Origin: Prevotellaceae bacterium
GTDB lineage: Bacteria > Bacteroidota > Bacteroidia > Bacteroidales > Bacteroidaceae
Assembly: GCA_030536165.1 (NCBI GenBank)
Contig: JAUNQM010000182.1
Coordinates: 1-5,254 of the forward strand
Direction of reading: 5' to 3'
Length of the DNA stretch: 5,254 nt
The first letter of the stretch is position 1; every line of letters begins with the position of its first letter. The notes below the pieces were generated by a model. It ran no database searches, was not told the origin of the DNA, and was given only the letters and a program-made list of their open reading frames with translations. This document shows, piece after piece, positions 3,997 through 5,254 of this stretch. The translations under genes were made by a program, and so were the position numbers.

Positions 3997-5202
3997 TTAA
4001 ACGACACGTACCTCAAAGCCGGATTTGCGTAAATCTTCCCAGAAAGTGGGGTAGGACTTGCTGACTACTTCGGCGTCGTTTATCGTCAAGCCTGGAATCT
4101 TTAGCGAAAGCATCGCAAACGCCATTGCCATGCGATGGTCGCCGTATGTGTCAATCGCCACGGATTTTGGCTTTTGTGTGAGTGTTGCGACCGAAGCATC
4201 ATAGCTTATTTTGTCCGATTCCACCGAGATATTATAGCCGCACTTGCCTAATTCTTTTTGCAGTGCAACGATGCGGTCGGTCTCTTTAATGCGTAGCGAT
4301 TTTAGTCCCGTAAAGCGGAAACTTTTCTCCGTGGCGCAGCAGCAAACCACCATCGTCTGCACAAGGTCAGGGTTGTCGGTGAAGTCGAATTCAAACACGC
4401 CATCTTCTCTTAATTGCTCGAAAAGTTGAGGGATAATGCTGTCTCCTTGCCTGTTTTTTGTTAAAAAAGATGAAAAAACAGGACTTTTTTGCCCGTTTGT
4501 GCTCATATATTGCATGCCGAACCAATAAGATGCCGCTGTCCAGTCGTCTTCAATCGCATAACTATCGCCTTTATATAAATAAGGTGTAGGCTCTACCGCC
4601 AGCGTGTCAATGCCTTTCCATGTGACTTTTGCCCCGAAGTCACGCATCACGTCGAGTGTCAGGTCGATGTAAGGTCGTGAAGAAATCTTCGTAGTCAGCC
4701 GTATTTCAAGACCTTGCGTCATCGTCGTGCCAATCATTAGCAGTGCGGAAACGAACTGCGAACTGATGTCGCCTCGCATCTCCACACGTCCACCTTGAAG
4801 TCGCTTTCCGCTTATCCTGAGCGGTGGGAAGCCTTCATTTCCGAGGTAAGTAATGTCCGCTCCAAGACTTTTGAGAGCTGTGACGAGTTCGCCAATCGGA
4901 CGCTGCCGCATACGTTCATTGCCGTCGATGACGTATTCACCTTCTTTAGCAGCCAACAAAGCCGTAAGAAAGCGCATGGCCGTGCCTGCGCCTCCGATGT
5001 TAAGATTGCTGGTTTTTGTCGATTCCACCGCGATAATTGCATCGTTCAATGCCTTGATGTCGTCGCAGTCGGGCATTCTGTCAATGGAGAATTTACCATT
5101 CATCAGACTACGGATAATCATGACTCTGCTGGCGACACTCTTTGACGGTGGCAGCGATACGCAAGCATGAAATTGCGATGGTGGGATGAGGGTGATGTTC
5201 AT
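3997..5202 (-). CDS. aroA: EPSP synthase (3-phosphoshikimate 1-carboxyvinyltransferase)
   Basis: This cytoplasmic enzyme joins phosphoenolpyruvate and shikimate 3-phosphate to form EPSP, the penultimate step to chorismate. From the preferred start it has 401 residues, shorter than the E. coli enzyme (427). Motifs in order: PPSKSVASR (Lys21, Ser22, Arg26 for substrate binding), GGAGTAMR (70-77), RQRPIGELV, GDISSQFVSALL (144-155), EDDWTAASYW (218-227), NPDL with Asp279 matching E. coli Asp313, LRIKETDR (Lys306, Glu307, Arg310), GDHRMAM (Arg357), and SKSYPTFW (Lys382). All expected catalytic residues are present. A TTG start at 5232 would add ten residues, but it overlaps the promoter -7 box, so the ATG at 5202, beginning MNITLIPP, is preferred. 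Phe78 replaces the proline at E. coli position 101. It has its own promoter and convergent neighbours, and no operon partner is visible. Confidence 0.97.
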   Translation of the reverse strand: MNITLIPPSQFHACVSLPPSKSVASRVMIIRSLMNGKFSIDRMPDCDDIKALNDAIIAVESTKTSNLNIGGAGTAMRFLTALLAAKEGEYVIDGNERMRQRPIGELVTALKSLGADITYLGNEGFPPLRISGKRLQGGRVEMRGDISSQFVSALLMIGTTMTQGLEIRLTTKISSRPYIDLTLDVMRDFGAKVTWKGIDTLAVEPTPYLYKGDSYAIEDDWTAASYWFGMQYMSTNGQKSPVFSSFLTKNRQGDSIIPQLFEQLREDGVFEFDFTDNPDLVQTMVVCCCATEKSFRFTGLKSLRIKETDRIVALQKELGKCGYNISVESDKISYDASVATLTQKPKSVAIDTYGDHRMAMAFAMLSLKIPGLTINDAEVVSKSYPTFWEDLRKSGFEVRVV

Positions 5203-5221
5203 AATTAATAATAATTTGGTG

Positions 5222-5251
5222 CAAAAGTACAAAAAAATATGATGTGTTCAA
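5222..5251 (-). promoter_or_regulatory. Promoter for aroA
   Basis: On the minus strand TTG (5251 to 5249) is followed after exactly 19 bases by TACTTTTG (5229 to 5222), an excellent match to the Bacteroidetes TTG/TAnnTTTG promoter. Transcription should begin near 5217, giving a leader of roughly 15 bases before the ATG at 5202. This is the best promoter in the window and it fixes the aroA start. Confidence 0.8.
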
Positions 5252-5254
5252 TGC

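Noticed and set aside
4795..5170. Two overlapping plus-strand frames (116 and 105 codons) opposite aroA
   Set aside because: Both lie opposite the conserved N-terminal half of aroA and show no motif or start signal.

Overview
This window looks like chromosomal DNA of a Bacteroidales bacterium, most likely a Prevotellaceae member (Prevotella/Segatella-like). The evidence is the protein style (a short EPSP synthase with the DDWTAASYW and DNPDL motifs, an OmpH/Skp chaperone followed by glutamate racemase), promoters of the Bacteroidetes type (TTG, 19-20 bases, TAnnTTTG) just upstream of three genes, and the lack of clear Shine-Dalgarno sequences in front of the real genes. The genus is inferred from style; no search was possible.

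Layout. Bases 5-1437 hold a minus-strand pair, ompH (periplasmic chaperone) then murI (glutamate racemase), driven by a promoter at 1456-1484. Back to back with it, on the plus strand, lie tdk (thymidine kinase, best start 1523) and a gene for an AI-2E/PerM-family membrane protein (2189-3274), which probably share a transcript. At the right end aroA (EPSP synthase, best start 5202) runs on the minus strand from its own well-formed promoter. All five genes are ordinary housekeeping functions: cell-wall D-glutamate supply, outer-membrane protein folding, thymidine salvage, a membrane transporter of uncertain substrate, and the shikimate pathway.

The unusual part is the 722-base gap between the convergent membrane-protein gene and aroA (3275-3996). 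It contains no credible protein gene but is packed with symmetrical DNA: a direct repeat, an 18-base hairpin, a 21-base alternating purine-pyrimidine tract, nested hairpins, a roughly 115-base imperfect palindrome built from four copies of an ACACCTnAGGTGT palindrome at 23/24/23-base spacing, several smaller hairpins, a possible terminator, and an 88-base element that folds on paper into a perfect cloverleaf with mutually complementary loops. A promoter-like sequence at 3419-3449 and a hairpin plus T-run at 3704-3728 bracket what could be a non-coding transcript. The likeliest reading is that this convergent gap collects dispersed palindromic repeats of MITE/REP type, some perhaps acting as terminators; a functional RNA or operator array is possible but unproven.
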